A stretch of 64,000 nt of DNA from assembly GCF_900116895.1 (NCBI RefSeq), contig NZ_FPCF01000005.1, forward strand, positions 1 to 64,000. Reading direction: 5' to 3'. Below the pieces are notes generated by a model. The model did no database searches, was not told where the DNA came from, and worked only from the letters and a program-made list of their open reading frames with translations. Numbering within the stretch: the first letter of the stretch is position 1; every line of letters starts with the position of its first letter. Positions 62,991-64,000 of this stretch are shown here, one piece after another. This DNA comes from Pseudidiomarina donghaiensis. Lineage in GTDB: Bacteria > Pseudomonadota > Gammaproteobacteria > Enterobacterales > Alteromonadaceae. The translations under genes were made by a program, and so were the position numbers.

Positions 62991-64000
62991 ATGAAATTAA
63001 ATGTTTTCCACCAGTTGATGTTTGTGCTGGTGGTTTGGCTGCTTGGGGCTGCGCTTCCCGCGGCCCAAGCAGAGCCGATAAAACCGACAATTTACTATCA
63101 AGCAGAGTCTGCGAATACTTCTCTGACGCAGCTGATTGATTCCCCTCTGCAACAGTGGAGAACAATTCCGGAAGGCGAAGCGGTTTCGTTTGGTTATACA
63201 CCGCAAGCCTATTGGTTTCGTATGCACATTGAAGCGAGCGACGCTGATCGCATATTGTACTTGGGTTACCCCCTACTCGATAGTATAGACGCGTATTTTG
63301 TTCGTAACGGCCAGGTGATTCACAAGATTTCTTTGGGGGACCAGCAGCCGTTTGCTGAACGCCCGGTACACAATAAAAACTTTGTAGTTCCCGTTCCTAC
63401 CCATGCAGCGCACGATGTGTACATTCGTGTGCGTACCGAAAGTTCGCTAAGGTTTCCACTAGAACTGTGGGAGCCGCTTGATTTTATGGAAGCCAACCAA
63501 TATCAAGTTGCCGCGACAGGGCTCTATTTCGGGCTGCTGTTGTGTATGGCTATCTACAATTTGTCCAACTTTTTGGTGACGCGTGAAATTAGCTTTTTAA
63601 ATTACTCAGCGTATACGCTATCCATTGGTTTGTTGATGGCCGGGTTAGACGGTGTGGGTTATCAATATTTGTGGCCCAATTGGATATGGCTGCAAGATCG
63701 AATTGTCACCATGATTGGCAGTATTATGATCATGTTCGCCACCTTAGTGACCATGGGTGTATTGCAGACCAAAATTCACAGTTTGACCATTCATAAATGG
63801 CTGCGTCGCTTTATGGTGGTTTATGGCATCACCTTTGTGCTAAGTGTATTTCTACCCTACGCCACGCTGATTCCATTTGTACTTATTTTGGCCGTTGTGT
63901 CGAGTACGTTCTTGCTTAGCAGCGGCATTGTGTTGTGGCGCCGTGGGTTAATCTATGCGCGTATTTATACCCTAGCCCTCAGTGCCCTACTTGGAGCGAT
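62991..64000 (+). CDS. 7TMR-DISM sensor protein, 3' end beyond the window
   Basis: The frame opens at ATG 62991 (AGGGA upstream) and stays open to the right edge. It has a signal peptide ending AAQAEP, a periplasmic 7TMR-DISMED2-type sensor domain (about 30-165) with the family's YWFRMHIEA and an LYLGYPLLDSIDAYF strand, then the start of a seven-helix membrane domain (first helix at about 175, with GLYFGLLLCMAIYNLSNFL). Such proteins usually end in a GGDEF, histidine kinase or other cytoplasmic output. The output lies beyond the window, so whether it is another c-di-GMP enzyme is unknown. Confidence 0.87.
   Translation, partial: MKLNVFHQLMFVLVVWLLGAALPAAQAEPIKPTIYYQAESANTSLTQLIDSPLQQWRTIPEGEAVSFGYTPQAYWFRMHIEASDADRILYLGYPLLDSIDAYFVRNGQVIHKISLGDQQPFAERPVHNKNFVVPVPTHAAHDVYIRVRTESSLRFPLELWEPLDFMEANQYQVAATGLYFGLLLCMAIYNLSNFLVTREISFLNYSAYTLSIGLLMAGLDGVGYQYLWPNWIWLQDRIVTMIGSIMIMFATLVTMGVLQTKIHSLTIHKWLRRFMVVYGITFVLSVFLPYATLIPFVLILAVVSSTFLLSSGIVLWRRGLIYARIYTLALSALLGA

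Overview
This window looks like chromosomal DNA of a marine gammaproteobacterium. The ubiE-ubiJ-ubiB-tatABC-tatD order, gmk-rpoZ-spoT, a MetJ-type methionine regulon, an HtpX-like M48/LemA pair and many c-di-GMP proteins all fit the Alteromonadales, and Idiomarinaceae is my best guess. That genus-level guess rests on gene content only; no rRNA or tRNA gene is visible. The first ~1.67 kb is different: more GC-rich, and carrying the cargo of an ISL3-family element of the ISPpu12 type (cation efflux gene, extra lspA, collapsed transposase, terminal inverted repeat).

Layout. 1-1673: mobile-element remnant. 1.78-9.1 kb: ecto-phosphodiesterase, MscL with a zinc-ribbon tail, a diguanylate cyclase, upp, a NERD protein, a lipoprotein cytochrome c and an exported catalase-peroxidase. 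9.1-13.4 kb: LysR regulator, then a Fur-box siderophore receptor with a PepSY membrane protein. 13.4-16.5 kb: a tight GST / Baeyer-Villiger monooxygenase / alpha-beta hydrolase operon behind a 12-bp perfect inverted repeat. 16.5-21.4 kb: a decayed GGDEF gene, ndh, a FecA-like receptor behind a second Fur box, and an EVE protein. 21.5-34.2 kb: a light and c-di-GMP region (below). 34.2-37.7 kb: a MetJ-controlled metX-like / homoserine dehydrogenase / metY methionine cluster. 37.8-43.5 kb: lipoprotein hydrolase, DASH cryptochrome, Old Yellow Enzyme, M48 peptidase, LemA. 43.6-48.4 kb: gmk, rpoZ, spoT, ridA and a MetJ-site NhaC-type transporter (candidate methionine transporter MetT). 48.5-54.5 kb: GNAT-nitrilase fusion, acyl-CoA ligase, a ParD/ParE-type pair, M20 amidohydrolase, pseudouridine synthase. 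54.5-64 kb: trmH-recG, ubiEJB, tatABC, an exported protein of unknown role, tatD and a truncated 7TMR-DISM sensor.

The most interesting region is 21.5-34.2 kb. A biliverdin-producing heme oxygenase is translationally linked to a GAF-PAS-(LOV-like)-GGDEF-EAL protein. About 5 kb on, a 1505-residue CheB-CheR-PAS-GGDEF-EAL protein overlaps a 482-residue bacteriophytochrome photosensory module (PAS-GAF-PHY) that has the chromophore Cys but no output domain of its own. A YajQ-family (c-di-GMP-binding) gene lies between them and a DASH cryptochrome ~4.5 kb beyond. My inference is that heme oxygenase supplies biliverdin to a split phytochrome that acts through its giant neighbour, while the LOV-like protein senses blue light, both feeding into c-di-GMP.
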